Origin: Azorinus chamasolen | Taxonomy: Eukaryota; Mollusca; Bivalvia; Cardiida; Solecurtidae | Length of the DNA stretch: 64,000 bases | Assembly (NCBI GenBank): GCA_963576725.1 | Contig: OY755240.1 | Span: 34,042,620-34,106,619 of the forward strand | Direction: 5' to 3' | Shown: piece after piece, positions 12,004 through 26,000 of the stretch | Numbering within the stretch: the first letter of the stretch is position 1 | Layout: the number at the start of each line of letters is the position of its first letter | Notes under the pieces: model-generated | Database searches by the model: none | Seen by the model: only the letters and a program-made list of their open reading frames with translations | Told to the model about the DNA's origin: nothing | Made by a program: the position numbers and the translations under genes

Positions 12004-12345
12004 TCAGGTCTTTATTGAACGATTTGGTGTTCGACTACGTTTTCCAAATGGGGTCGCACTAAAACGTTGACGAATTAGCTGACCGCGTAAGATATATCGT
12101 TTAACGTTAAATTAACTGCTGACCACAAAATAAAGAAGAAATTCGAAAATGCTGGCGATTTATATGAAGAACATGCCAAAACATGCTGTTGTGAGATATA
12201 TCTGGATCCGATAATTAAACTTTGAAACATTGATCTAATTCTCAATGACCTAACTCCAAACATTAAAGATCGTGTTTTAATTTGTTTTATATTTCATTTT
12301 TTTAGCATTTTAAGTGTTTTCATTGAGATTGAATACTAAACAAGA

Positions 12346-13905
12346 GGACCATGAGGCCCTGAAGCGCTCACCTGAGATAATCCCCGGGGTGGGGGCCATT
12401 TTGACCCAGAAGTCATCAGTTGTACACTCTTGGTAGATAACCATAAGGCAAATCAGCCATTAATTAAATAAAGGTATAATCCTTATGGTTTCAGAGAAAA
12501 ATGATATTTTATAATTCCCCATGAAAAACTGATAAGCCCCAGGGCAGAGCCAGTTTCGCCTGGAGGTCGTAAGTTGAACATTCATTGCAGAGGATCACAA
12601 GACAAAGCTACTGACCAAATATGGAAGGTATGGGTATTATGGTTCCAGGGACAAATAATTTTTTAGTAAGTCTAAGAAAAATTAATATGCCCTGGGGCGG
12701 GGCAAATTTTTACCAAAGGTTCATAATTTGTACAATCTTGGTAGAGGACGATATGGTTAACTTGTAAATGTCTATGTAAAACTAATAAACTTCAGGGTGG
12801 GGCCAGTTTCGCATGGGGTCATAATTTGAATAATCTTGGTACAGGACGATTAAGTACTGATATATACAAAATACCAAAGCTCTAGGCCTTAGAGTTTCGG
12901 AGAAGAAGATGTTTAAAGAGTTTCCTATGAAAAACTGATAAGCCCTAGAGCAGGGCCATTTTATACCCAGAGGTTATAATGACTTGAACACTCTTTGTAG
13001 AGGCCCATTAGACGAAGCTACATACCCAATATCAAAGGTTTAGGCCTTACAGTTTCAGAGAAGATATTTAAAGATTTTCCTATGAAAAACTGATAAGCCC
13101 GGTGCAGGGTAATTTTTGGTTCGGGGGTCATAATTTGAACAATATTTGTAGAGGACAATTAGACCATGCTACACACCAAATATCAGAGGTCTAGGCCTTA
13201 CAATTTCAGAAAAGAAGATTTTTAAAGATTTTTCTAGGAATAATTGATAAGCCCTGGTGTGGGGACATTTTTTGCCCCAGGGTCATAATTTGAACACAAT
13301 TTGTAGAGGACTGTAAGATCATGTTACATACCAAATATCAAAGCTCTAGCCTTTACAGTTTCAGGGAAGAAAATTTGTTTTAAAGATTTTCCTATGTAAA
13401 ACTGATAAGCCCCGGGGCAGGGCCATTTTTGGTCTGGGGCCATAATTTGAACAACAACTGTAGATGACCATTAGGTCATGCTACATACCAACTATTAAAG
13501 GTCTAGGCTTTACAGTTTAAGAGAAGAAGAGTTTTAGAGATTTGTCCAGGAATAACTGATAAGCCCCGGGGCGGGAAATCTTTGCCTCGGGTCATAATTC
13601 TATCAAGATTTGTAGAGGACCATAAGATCATGTTACATACCAAATATCAAAGTTCTAGGCTTTACAGTTTCAGGGAAGAAGATGTTTAAAGATTTGAAAA
13701 CCTGATAACACCCGGAGTGGGGCCATTTTTACCCCAGGGGTCATAATTTGAAGAAACTCTGTAGAGGATCATTAGATAATGCCACATATATGTATCCAAC
13801 ATCAAAGGTCTAGGAGTATAAATACATATACTAGAGCATATGCAATTGATGTAGCCATTATTAAGACCGATATGTAGTGCCAGGGCAAGTAATTCATACA
13901 ATTCT
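12346..13905. repeat. Degenerate 170-bp monomer array (GGGGCCATTTT family)
   Basis: About nine diverged head-to-tail monomers, each with GATAAGCCC, GGGGCAGGGCCATTTT, GGTCATAATTTGAACAA, TGTAGAGGACCATTAGATCA, ACATACCAAATATCAAAGG and TTACAGTTTCAGAGAAGAAG. The 5' end reads GAGGCCCTGAAGCGCTCACC. The same family recurs at 52283-53195 and, more diverged, at 55165-55640. Confidence 0.85.
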
Positions 13906-15340
13906 GTAGAACATTAAAAAATACATAGATGCATACCTTACCCAGTTACTTCCAACTGTAAATCATTTAAGCATCTATCACCAATAACATACTACTGCAT
14001 AAATGTTATTTTCTTACCCTAAAGTTGTGTGTAAGCAGGCATGTCTATTTATAACTGCACCGCATATGAATACGGTGCCAATCAAACTACGCTTTTTTAC
14101 AAGTGTAAAGTACGTACAGTAATTGCGGCGAATGGTGTACAAATTTGACAATCAATATAAACTACGTAACTACAGACCGAGATACGTGTCAGCTATCCAT
14201 ACAACTATCTGTTCAAATGAGGGACAAATGGAGTTCTGCTATTCCCTTAAGCAGATGCATTAGACGGATGCAAAAACACAAAATAAAAACACACCAAATG
14301 ATTAAACTTACCCCTCCGCCATTTAGTTATTCTTCGCACACTACCTCCATGATGTGATTGCAACCGGTTGCGAATGTATTCGGCTAACGGAGCGTTCATT
14401 TAACACCGATTGCAACCGTATGCAATCGATTGCAACCGTTCGCATTTACTGAACGCGCTAAAGGTGTCTCGTCCAAATTGGCTGCATTTATAGGTAATCA
14501 CAGACAACAGAAGAGTTAAATCTTTACACTGCAAAATTACGAATCTGTGATTACATAGGCGTAGAGCATATTCAATATAGGGGGGGGGGGGACTTAGTAA
14601 AGGTGGGGGGTGCATGGAAAAAAGAAGCGATTTACTCGTATAATTATGCTCTTATACATGTACCTTAAATCTCTGATCGTACTCATAATTGTGTCAAGAA
14701 CACATTTTACAAAATTTGACAATCAGGGGAAGAGAAGAAGTAAAAAAAACCTTCAGCATGTAGTGGGATCCGATCCCACGCAGGTACATCTCTGGTTTTC
14801 AGTCGTCTTATGTAATAGAGCAGTTCCTTAGACCACTCGACCACAGAATCTGACGTAATTTAATACTCAGTATTATCATATTAAACTTGTTTAAACTTTC
14901 CGAAGATGTACATTTTCAGACAAATTATTAAAATATGCTCAAACGAATAATTTCAGCTTGTTACATTCACATTTACACAATAATATGAATATTTTTCTTG
15001 TCTTAATCTGAAGTCACCTGTCACACAAAAACAATGCCTGTATCGTTACCATTTTCCTCGAACCATTACCTCAAACAAATTAATGAAGTCCCGGTCAAAT
15101 TCGTATACTTACCGTGGAGGAGAGGATTCTTGCATTTCATCTGTTCGTTGGTTTTAAACACATGTAGAAAAGGGATAAAAAAGCACCAATCGTAACTACT
15201 CGTCGTATTCCGTCAGTGTTCGGAATATTGAAATAACTGAGGTTTGCTTTCCGAACCCTGGCGGAATAAGACGAGTAGTAACGAATGGTTCGATTGTTTA
15301 CCGTTGAAGTTGATGACATGGCTAAGTTATAGATCTAATT
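13906..15340. other. Non-coding stretch with a tRNA-like relic
   Basis: No gene seen. It holds a poly(G) tract near 14581-14590 and the minus-strand tRNA-like sequence at 14755-14854. Short frames show no domain. Confidence 0.45.
14755..14854 (-). repeat. tRNA-derived (Ser/Leu-like) relic or SINE head
   Basis: On the minus strand an A-box-like TGGTCGAGTGGTCTAAGG is followed by a B-box-like GGGATCGGATCCC about 50 bases later, the spacing of a long-variable-arm tRNA. The 5' GTCAGATT and 3' end do not form a good acceptor stem, so a tRNA pseudogene or SINE head is more likely than a working tRNA. Confidence 0.6.
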
Positions 15341-15348
15341 GACATGTA

Positions 15349-15924
15349 ATGTTGGCCCAAAAAGCCGTAATTAATTGCAGGTACGAAAATAAATCAAATG
15401 ATGACAGTAAGAAGTGCAACTTTTATATTCCTTTCGCTTTTATGTTTGTGTCTTTTTCAATTTTTTTCATTTTTCTATATACGGACTTGAGATTTTTTGT
15501 AGGGAGCAAAGTATTCTCTAGCCCCCACCCCCGCCCCTCCGTCTCAACATTTGGGTGGGGATGCGCCCCCCCCCCCCTGGCCCCTCGGCTTATACGCATA
15601 TGCGTTATAATAGAAAGAAAGACGCATCTTAACGAGGAGACGATAGCAGTAACGTATATGGGTAGACACGGATATCACGTGAAATCCTACACCCTATGGA
15701 ATGCCGCATTGTCTTCTCTTCAATTGATCCATTTCACTGACAAGTATAGTATAGCTGGTAAAGTATATTCTAAAAACAAAATATTGAAACCTGTTTTAAC
15801 CATTTTCGGACTGTTCCATTTTTTGGTTTTGTTTATTTTGATTCTCAACATTTTATCCATTGACTATACCTATGTAAATTGTTTTGATCCAGATGACGCG
15901 ATGAGTATCCGGTATGCCACCTGA
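15349..15924 (+). other. 191-codon open frame of doubtful coding status
   Basis: An open frame just upstream of the P450 on the same strand. It predicts two strongly hydrophobic segments (about residues 24-46 and 148-170) and a proline/cysteine patch created by a poly(C) tract. I recognise no family, see no splice structure, and the composition follows the AT-rich surroundings. It may be chance; reported because of its length and position. Confidence 0.2.
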
Positions 15925-16395
15925 TCCAAATGTTTGTTCTTGTTGCTATGCTGTTTTTAAACAGAAAAACAGAATATTGTAGCAGACAACAGTTTGTAGA
16001 CGACAAAATGTGACCGCAAAAGAGTTCAATTTACCTATGCACATGACATACAATGTATAATATTTTTGTAAGATCTGCTTACTCTTTTTGAAGCGTGAAG
16101 TTGCATATCCTTTATGCATACGTGTAATTGGTTTAAGATAAACAGGTTTTGTTTCAATCAAACTACTACCACATATATGCTAGGTAAAACTTACATAAAT
16201 TATACTACGGTAGTATCTTAATATCTTCTAAATAAGTATGTTTGTGGTCTATCTATTGCAGGTACGGTAAGAAAAGAAATTTAAAAAATGGCATTTTACT
16301 ACATAAAGCATGGAAGTTCACATACCAACCATTCAAGCAGTCGACAAAGCAGTTTACACATTTTGCTTCATAGAGGGTACACGATTTAGTATTGC

Positions 16396-16405
16396 CTATA
16401 TATTC
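16396..16405 (+). promoter_or_regulatory. Possible TATA element of the P450 gene
   Basis: CTATATATTC lies about 60 bp upstream of the P450 ATG at 16462, which would leave a short 5' leader. TATA-like words are frequent in this AT-rich DNA, so support is weak; a non-coding first exon further upstream is also possible. Confidence 0.25.
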
Positions 16406-16461
16406 ATATACCTTCTAAAGAAGCCATTAACACAGCACGCTATTCTGGTTTGTAATATAGA

Positions 16462-17016
16462 ATGGATCTACTTATATATATTGCTATAGGATTAGTGTTC
16501 TTTTATTTCCTGTTCAAACGCAACGCAAGGAAAGGAAAACAAATACCTGGACCAAAGGCATGGCCGCTAATTGGAAATTTGTTTGAATTAAATAAAGGAG
16601 CCACTCATGAAGTGTTAGCAAACCTGGCTGAAAGATATGGCGAAATCTTTCAGGTAACCGCGTTTGGACAAACATTTGTTGTCTTGAATACTGCTGCAAT
16701 GGTTCGATCAGCACTCTGCAAGGATCCTTACATAAAGGCAATGAGTGATAGAACTGAAACATTCTATGGGGAAATGGTTCTGTATGGTAGTCAGTCTGTT
16801 GGTTTGATTCCAAAGGCATACGGACCACTCCATGGAGAATTAAAGAAGGTATACACTCGGGGTTTACATGTCTACGGCGACGGACATAGGGCATTTGTGA
16901 GTTTATTGGAATTAGAATTGAAGAAGCTACATTCAAGAATTGACGACTTCAATGGGATAGATTTTGACATGGTGGCAGTGCTTAAACGTTCCATGAACAA
17001 TATGCTTTCAATATTG
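16462..17016 (+). CDS. P450 exon 1 (residues 1-185)
   Basis: Starts at the ATG of [14 protein letters not shown], the signal anchor, and ends at TTG|GTAAGA, phase 0. It encodes the anchor, proline hinge, beta-1 region ([10 protein letters not shown]), B-C region and a helix C with the atypical GPLHGELKK. The open frame runs on past the donor to 17094, but that part is intronic. Confidence 0.93.
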
Positions 17017-20000
17017 GTAAGAATACACGTCTTATGCAAACCAATAACAATATACCTTAAGTGTGACATGAGGTCCTCCCCCACCTGTTATTAGCCACCG
17101 TTAAAATAGGACTAAATACTGTTAAATCGATCCCAATTTGAAACAAAGAAACAAATAATGTGAGAAATAATGAATTTAGGAATATTAGTTTAAATGGTGG
17201 CGTATATTAGGGAATCATATAATACCATAAGCAAACAGAGCAAACCTTGATCAGGCAGTTCCTGAGAGTACATTGGTTTACTCTGTTACATTATGTAAAA
17301 AGGCATCATTACCAGGCAAAGCCTTAAAGGCCGCAATTTCATCATGTATTAGTTCATGAAACTGATAGTAGGCCGCAATGTTATCATGTGTTAGTTCATG
17401 AAACTGAGAGTAGGCCGCAATATTATTATGTGTTAGTTCATGAAACTGAGAGTAGGCCGCAATATTATCATGTGTTAGCTCACGAAACTGAGAGTAGGCC
17501 GCAATATTATCATGCGTTAGTTCATGAAACTGAGAGTAGGCCGCAATATTATCATGTGTTATCTCACGAAACTGAGAGTAGGCCGCAATGTCACCATGTG
17601 TTAGCTCACGAAACTGAGAGTAGGCCGCAATGTTATCATGCGTTAGCTCACGAAACTGAGAGTAGGCCGCAATATTATCATGCGTTAGCTCACGAAACTG
17701 AGAGTAGGCCGCAATATTATCATGCGTTAGCTCACGAAACTGAAAGTAGGCCGCAATGTTATCATGCGTTAGCTCACGAAACTGAGAGTAGGCCGCAATA
17801 TTATCATGTGTTAGCTCACGAAACTGAGAGTAGGCCACAATGTTATCATGTGTTAGTTCACGAAACTGAGAGTAGGCCGCAATAGTATCATGCGTTAGTT
17901 CACGAAACTGATAGTAGACTGTGATGTCATCATGTATTAGTTCATTACACTGATAGTAGGCGGCAATGTCATAATGTATTTTTTCATAAAACTGATAGTA
18001 GGTCGCAATGTCGTCATGTGTTAGCTCATGAAACTGATAGTAACGTCTTTGGGTGCCAATAATTTTCATCAGCAAACTATGATTCAGCTTTAAGTTTCAG
18101 AGTGGACCTTCCTGAAATGTCTTCTTAAAACGCTCGCTCGTGTGTGTCAAACAGTTTGGATCCTGATGAGACACCGCCTTACTCGGTATCTCATCTAGAT
18201 TCAAAATATTTGCAAAGGCCATTACATATTCATCCACTGCAGCAATCCCTATGAGTCGTAAATAGAGGATCTTACATGAGTGTTCATTACAAATTGTTTT
18301 TATGAAACGAGTTTACTTTAATAATATGACACGAGCTTTAGCGTGTGTCATATTTATTATGGTAAACGAGTTTAATGAAAAAAGAATTGTAATGAATACG
18401 AATGTAAGATTCATTTTTATCACCTAAGTCTTAAAATTGCCATAGAAAATGAAAGCTAAAGCTGACGGCTGTTTCGGTCATTGCTATACAAACAGCGTAG
18501 TAATACAACGAATGACGCACAGGGAGCGCTACGATTGGCTAACGCCAAAATGAGTGCTACGATTGGCTGACGATTGCTATTTTGCATAAAAAATGCACTA
18601 GTGCATTTCCGCGATTTACGACACTCTTTTACGGCACTCCCACAGGGTAGTTTATGTGATAAAAGAATTATACTGTAAATTTAAAATGGCTATATAACTT
18701 AGCTAAACCCGTACACGATCAGGTAGCATGTTTGACATAACATATCAATTTCAAAGTAGAATTATAGATACTTTAGGTGTAAATATGAAAACAACTGATT
18801 GTTTAATTTTCTTAAATTGTTTTGATTAAACTGTAATCATTTATAGATATTTACTAATTTATTAGATAATTGCAATTTTCTATTCAGCTAATTGGCCAAG
18901 ATCACAAAGAGGATGACGAGGATTTTAACATGTTCTTTGGGATAGAGAAAGGTGCAAACTTTTTCATTAGGTCCGACAACGACACAGTGCTGAGGAAGAT
19001 GCCATCTCTTCGCTTTCTCCCTGGACTGTATAAAGAAAGATTCAATGATCTCATGCATGCCAGAGATTCGGTTGTAAGGAGATTGTTTCGCGATACAAAG
19101 GTTAGTAGTTGTTACGTTAGCTCAGTGAGATCATTGAACTGTATATTGATCGTGTGTTGAACATGGTATACGGAATTTGTCAAGGATGTAGGAATATAAG
19201 GTATCGTAAAGTCTCATTAATACGACTACCCAGACGAAGTATAACTCTTGACTTTTATAACAGGCCCTGCATTAAACATACACATGCTTTTATAGATTCT
19301 TAAGTTAAAAAATTAACAAGACTTTACTGTACATATATACTCAAGTACCTACATCTCCGGTTTTACTATGACAAAACACTAAATACCATAAATATCCGGA
19401 CACCCAATCTTCCATTGTAATCATCCGTCATAAGTATCCGGACACACAATCTCACATTGTGAATATCCGGACACCCAACCGTAAAGTGTAAGTATTCAGA
19501 CCCCTGGTCTACACTACTTTATATTCGGATAGCCAATCCCCCTCCTAAGTTAACCGTAAATGAGCATCCAAAAGCTCTCCTCGTACTTACTCGGACACCC
19601 AATCTCCTCTATGGGTTTGTTCAGCTTATTAAGTATATTTGGTACCATTGTGATAACTTCAAGTTAGACTTACATAGTAGACCCTGATTAAACTGCCATG
19701 TTTTGATCTGAGTCTGTACAATTCGGCTTAACTTTGGCAATCTGAATTCTTAGGATACTTATGGTAAATCTAACAAACTGGAAACTACATAAATGTGTGT
19801 ACAACTTAAAATATCAAACAAGCTTAAACATATTTTGTTTTTCAACACAAACGTTGGTGATCACTTCAAACATGTATTTTGACGTCCTTGAAAAGTTTCA
19901 TTTCAGCTTAATGGCAAAACATGTGTATACACATTAGACAGGAGCTGTCTCATCAGGGTCTGCACTATTTACAAGTTGATTGTGCAACCAGTGCACTTCA

Positions 20001-23000
20001 CAGCAGTGATTGCACAGCGATACACTTGTACACAGTAAAGATATATGTAATTATACAACAGAGCATGGGTAAAGAAGGTGAAATATGTTTTAAAATTCAG
20101 CAAGAGAAGGGTTAATTAGACAAATTGTATAGCAGCACCTGGACACGGAAAGTTTAGCCATGGCAGAAACTGTAGAATCAGATCAGAATTATTCCATAAG
20201 CAAACAGAAGCCGTCAAATCCGGGTATACTCTGTTTCCAAAGGCATAAAAATCTGTACATGGACGAGATGGTTAAGATTTCCGTTCTTGCTACAGGCCAC
20301 TTATGAAGAGGGGAAAATTCGAGGTTTGGTCGATTACTTCATCAATCAGCAAATTCAGGACCAGAATCAAGACAAGCCGGTACTGTTAAAAGACGAAGTA
20401 ATAATGGCCACTGTCGTTGAGACGGTAGATGCAGGTGAATATAAAATAAACTAATGTAACTCGCGTATTTTTAAAATTGCACCAAACACTATTAAAAGTA
20501 CAATTCAAAGTTAGTGAATATATACAGTATAATCTGGATAAAGCGACCACATAATGAACAAGCAAATTCATAGAATTGATATCCCCTGCCAAAGGTATTA
20601 CCTAGTAAAACGGCAAACAATTGGGGGGGGGGGGGGTCTTTAGATAATCAATTTAAAACATGAGTGCTATGACAGCCCTGGATCGCTCAACCAAGTTTTA
20701 CTTGCCTTTGATACATACCTTAAATATATATTGTGACCAACTTTATGAATTAGAATATAGGGCCAAATTACTGCTTTCTATGGCAATCTTTAATAATAGT
20801 GTACATGTTTTGATACTGAATAAGTATCAAGGGGAAATGTGTCTTATTGTCTCGGCTATGGCATCTGATCCAGTCTACTACTTTTTGCATCAGTTGTAGG
20901 TTGTATATACTATACAGTTTATTCTAATATAGTGAAGCATTACATATCCGACTGGGTGTTGCATTTGTGATGTGGTTGCTGATCTGTTTCTGAACTGTTT
21001 GAATCATAAGGCCTATTCCATCTTGACACTGCTTCAATATGAAAGCTGCATATAAAGCATAATTCAAGTACTTAATACAAAACAGTATTGAACAGTATCC
21101 GTCTGTTTTCAACAGGAGATAAGGGCAATAAATAAATTATTTTTGTGTATCAAAGGGGAATAACTCCTAAAAGTCGCACACCATCTGAAAATGTAATACA
21201 TAGGAACAATGCCATGGCAATAACAAATATTCATGTTGAGCTTCATTGAATTATGTCAATCCATTAAAGAGATAAAGCATTGGACGGAAACATATATGAT
21301 TTTTGAGAATCAAAGGGCAATAACTTCCTAATGTTACAAGTGACTTGGAAAACAAAGTAATATATTGGAACATTGCCCCAGTGATAACAAATATTCATGT
21401 CAAGTTTCATTGATTTCGGTCAATCTGTAACATACATGGCATCGGTTTGAAAAAAATATGCCGTTTTTGCGTATAAAAGGGCAATAACTCCTAAATGCTG
21501 CAAGCGATCTGGAAAAGTAATACATGGGAATAATGCCCCAGTTATAACAAATATCCATGTCGAGTTTCATTGAATTCTATTAATCCGTTACAGAGATATG
21601 GCATCAGACGGGAGAAAGTTATTTTAGCATATAAAAGGGCAATAACTCCTAAATGCCACAAGCGATCTGGAAATGTAATACATGGGAACGATGCCCTAGT
21701 AGTCATTTTTGCGTATAAAAGGGCAACAACTCCTAAATGCCGCAAGCGATCATGAAAAGTAATATATGGGAACGGCGCCAGTAGTCATGGCCAGGAGTAT
21801 AGACCACATGCACTCGGTGACCCCTTCTTTATTCTATGTAACGCCTCCATCTTGGATGAGGGAAAATGAGTAGATTTTCGGAAGCAGTCGGGCGTGGCAG
21901 GTGCCGGGTTCGGATATCGACTGGGTCTCCCTTAGCAGACGACGTATGTTTTTTCCAATACCCGCGCCAAAGGGTTTACATTTAAAATGTAAAGGAGAGT
22001 ATATGGACGCGGCCATTTTGGCGAGGTAGTAGCCGACAGAGATGATTTGATTTGAAAAGTCACTTCACTGCACAGCTGTAGCAGACGATACACAATGTTT
22101 TATATAGCATAAGTTTATTTCGTTTGTTAAACCGCCCTAGGGTAATAGACCTACTGGTAAGTATATGAGGTAGATAATCTAGATCCAATATGTATTGAAT
22201 GAATAGTAAATGTTATAATATTCGTGTCAAACAGACGACATAAAATAGGGGTTGGCATATTTATTGATCACCCAAAGTGTTAAACTTAGCACTGCCTACA
22301 ACTCTCTAGTACATTAATGCAATAATGTTGCTGTTATGGTATATGTTTATATCTTCAATTTATTCTTCCATTGATCCATTACACAATTATGAAGAAAAAA
22401 GAAGTCTAATCCCTTTTTTCATATATCCACTGGTCCGATCTGGATACGACCAGTTCAACAAGACCAATCTGGATACAAACATTTACCACCGGTTTATCTT
22501 TATCAAGTCAAGGCATGTCTGCTTACTGCAACTATCAATACACCTAAATTTCCAATTAATTTTCATTCCTTAGCGATATATTACCCTGATAACACCTTGT
22601 CACTCTACACATTGAAGAAAGATTTCATACAGACAGGTAAGTTCTGAAAATATTTTATAATATTTTTTATCGACAAAAACCGTGGCTACATGTATCTAGA
22701 TCTCAGCCAATCAGAACACAGCCTCACCCAGTACACCACATTCTATTTATCAGTATTCTCCTGACCGTCAAAGTGACAAGATGTAAAGTCTTAAACCTCT
22801 TGTTCGTATACCTAGCAGACGAAACATTTAGTTTCTTAAAAAACAATAATTTAATAAACCAGAGGCCTGTTCAGGAGTGTGGGCGCTTGATGTCACTTCG
22901 AGCGCTTGGACTCTGAACGAGGGCGCCCGCCTAGTGCCAGCTAGCGCAAGCTAACCTACTCGCGAGGTGTATCGCTTTGACATTCGCTTGTGTTTCCAAG

Positions 23001-26000
23001 ATGGCTACCAACACGGTAACAGAAGCAACCGACTGGAAGAAAACAATCGTAATTAACAAACTGATGCTCTAGAACCCGACCGCAGATCAAAAATTTACTT
23101 GATTTTAGAAAGGGCGCTCGATCGCGTTCAGCAGTGATACTTGAGCTCGGGCAAGCGCTCATCAAGCGCACGCGCTCCTGAACAGGCCTCTGGTAGATTC
23201 AGGCGCATGGACTAAAGTTTTAAAGACATTCCCTTGGCCGGCTTGGGTCTTTACAGCTAACCTGTGAAAAAGCATGCGGCACATGGTAAGAGCTATAGCA
23301 GTCTGCCTGTCAAGAACCACTGGAGCGTTCCATGTGAGGCCCGTCTCTTACATTTGATGATTTGGAAATGATTAGATTGTCACTAATGCAGTATATGTTT
23401 TTATGCCCCCAAAGGCGGACATATAGTAATCGAACTGTCCGTCTTTCCGTCTGTCCGTCTTTCCGTCTGTCCGTCTGTCTGTCCGTCTGTCCGTCCGTCC
23501 GTCTGTCCTTCCATCCGTCCCAAATTCGTGTCCGGTCTGTAACTTCTTTATCTATCAATGGATTTCAATATAACTTGCCACAAATGTTCACCAGACAGAG
23601 ACGATGTGTCGCGTTTAACTCCCTGGTCAAAGGTCAAGGTCACAGGGTACAATTACTTTGTCACAAATTTCGTGTCCGGTCTGTAACTTCTTCATCTATC
23701 AATGGATTTCAATATAACTTGGCAAAAATGTTCACCACACAAAGACAATGTGTCGCGTTCAACTCCCAGGTCCATAGGTCAAAGGTCAAGGTCACAGGGT
23801 ACAATTACTTTGTCACAAGTTTCGTGTCCGGTCTGTAACTTCTTAATATATCAATGGATTTCAATATGATTTGGCACAAATATTCACCAGACAGAGATGA
23901 TGTGTCGCTTTCAACTCCCTGGTCCATGGGTCAAAGGTCAAGGTCACAGAATACAATTACTTTGTCACAAATTTCGTGTCCGGTCTGTAACATTTTTATC
24001 TATCAATGGATTTCAATATAACTTGGCACAGATGTTCACCAGACAAGGACGATGTGTCGTGTTCAGCTCCCTTGTCCATATGTCAAAGGTCAAGGTCACA
24101 GGGTACAATTACTTGTTTATCTGTGAATGGATTACAAAGGAACCTGGCACAAATGTTCATCTTACAAAGACGATGTGTCAACTCCCTGGTCCATGGTTCA
24201 AATGTCAAGGTCACATGGTACAATTTTGGGGGGCATTTGTCACGTGACTGTGACATCTCTTGTTTTTTTATTATGCTCCCTGAAACTATAAGAAGGCGCA
24301 TATAGGCCCTGCTTTGTCCGTTCGGCCTGTGAATGTCTTCTAAAGTGCTCAACCTACATTCATGACACTCCACATACAAATATATCTCATTGAGATCAAG
24401 TGCAGGGTGCAGGGGTTAAATTATAACTTTCTGAGCAGTATTTACATATTCTGATAGACCTTGTTGGGAGAAAAGCCAGCTGTGTCCAAGGACAATAACT
24501 CTGTGGGACATCTCTTTTGGAAGTATTACCCTATGTAATCTGTCTTTTTTTCACTGAAAGTACTTGACCCACACTAACGAAAAATCATATTTCAGCAATT
24601 CTTTACCGAGAGATGCTGTGAGAACGGGTGATTACTCTATTTGCAGTGTTTCTTGAGTTAAAGTGAGCTATTGTGTTTGCCCTGTGTCCCGGTCTGTCGC
24701 CGTCTGTCGTCATTTATTTTAAAGAACTTCTTGGAAACGGCAGGGCCAATTTCATCAAAACCTCAAAGGATTATTACTTGTTGGTTCATCTGTCAGCTTT
24801 TCTTCAAATATAAGCCATCCAATCGAAAGAGTTGTTGCTATGGCAACTGATTGAACACAAATAAAAATTTATTGTGAAAAAAATCGGAATGACAGAATTG
24901 AAAATAATTAAAATATTCATCTGCTAAATTGCTTGTCTGCTTCAAATGTGAAAGTGCTTCATAGTTTGTAAAGATTTGTGAAAATGTTGTCTGTCAAATA
25001 GCTTGGATCCAGATAAGATGCCGGGTTACTTGACGTCTCATCTGGATCCAACCTGTTTGCATATGGCCCTTTGTTTGTTAGTAGTAGGCTTCTTAAGGGT
25101 TGAACTTCTATTGGTTCTGACCAACAATGGTCTTTTGAGTGTGTTCCCCTTGACTAATTGTATGTCAGGGCCTCTCTAGACAGAATGAGACGGCTTGCCA
25201 TATTTTGCACACTTGTATCATGCTTTTACTGTTACTTTCACGCCTATTGAGAACAATGGGGGGGGGGGGAATCATTGAATGGACCTGGGTAATGTCTTTA
25301 ACATCAAGTATATCATATTACCTGTAGATAGCGAGAAGACAACGTCGCCTTTAAACCTTTATAGTGTTAACAGCCATGTAATAGATACTGCGTACTTATA
25401 GCAGACGACGCTTCTTTTCTGTTGTATACTGGTAGTGTATCGAGGTTTATTTTTTAAAGCAGACGTTATGCACAGGCACTTTTAAACAGTTAATACCTAA
25501 CCTGTGACAAAGCGGTCAACCTTGAACATAGGGGTATTGGTATAGTCAAACAACTAGGTCTGACGTGTCAAAGGTCAGCCGAGTCCATTTTTTAGGGAGA
25601 TCACCGTTCCGCATGTTCTCGGACCATTTTTTAAACAGACGAGTTTAGTATGTTCAATTAAATGTTTTTTTGTTATACATGCACTTTACCACTGTATTTG
25701 CTGTCGCGGTTGTTGTAGATTAGTCGGAGAGGGGATACGTTTATTTACACTGTTTGTCTTTTAGGATGGGGATGGAATAAGGGTGAGGTTGGGCGCCCAT
25801 AAACCGGTTTAAACCCCCGGTGACTTTTGTCACTGACCGTTCCAAGGCGGTACTTCCATCTTCCTCCTATTGTATGTTTGTTTTGTCTTTGTGCGTCTCT
25901 TGTTGTTTTTTCTACCCATGTACATTTGCTGTTTCCTTGTGTTGCTGTTCGGGCGAGTGCTTGTTCTGTATGTGGTATTTCCTGCATGACTCATTTTTGT

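Noticed and set aside
14755..14854. Functional tRNA-Ser/Leu gene
   Set aside because: A and B boxes are present but the acceptor ends do not pair convincingly. The same applies to 26047-26133, 26421-26518 and 55655-55720.
17278..18075. 265-codon repetitive protein on the minus strand (and 165 codons on the plus strand)
   Set aside because: Pure translation of a 42-bp minisatellite inside P450 intron 1; no domain, no splice or promoter context.
22325..22573. Open frame shared by both TIR arms ([19 protein letters not shown])
   Set aside because: Present twice because the arms are copies; short, no domain, no initiation context. Treated as TIR sequence.
23362..24305. Protein with [15 protein letters not shown] repeats
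   Set aside because: Translation of (GTCCGTCT)n and the adjoining monomer array.
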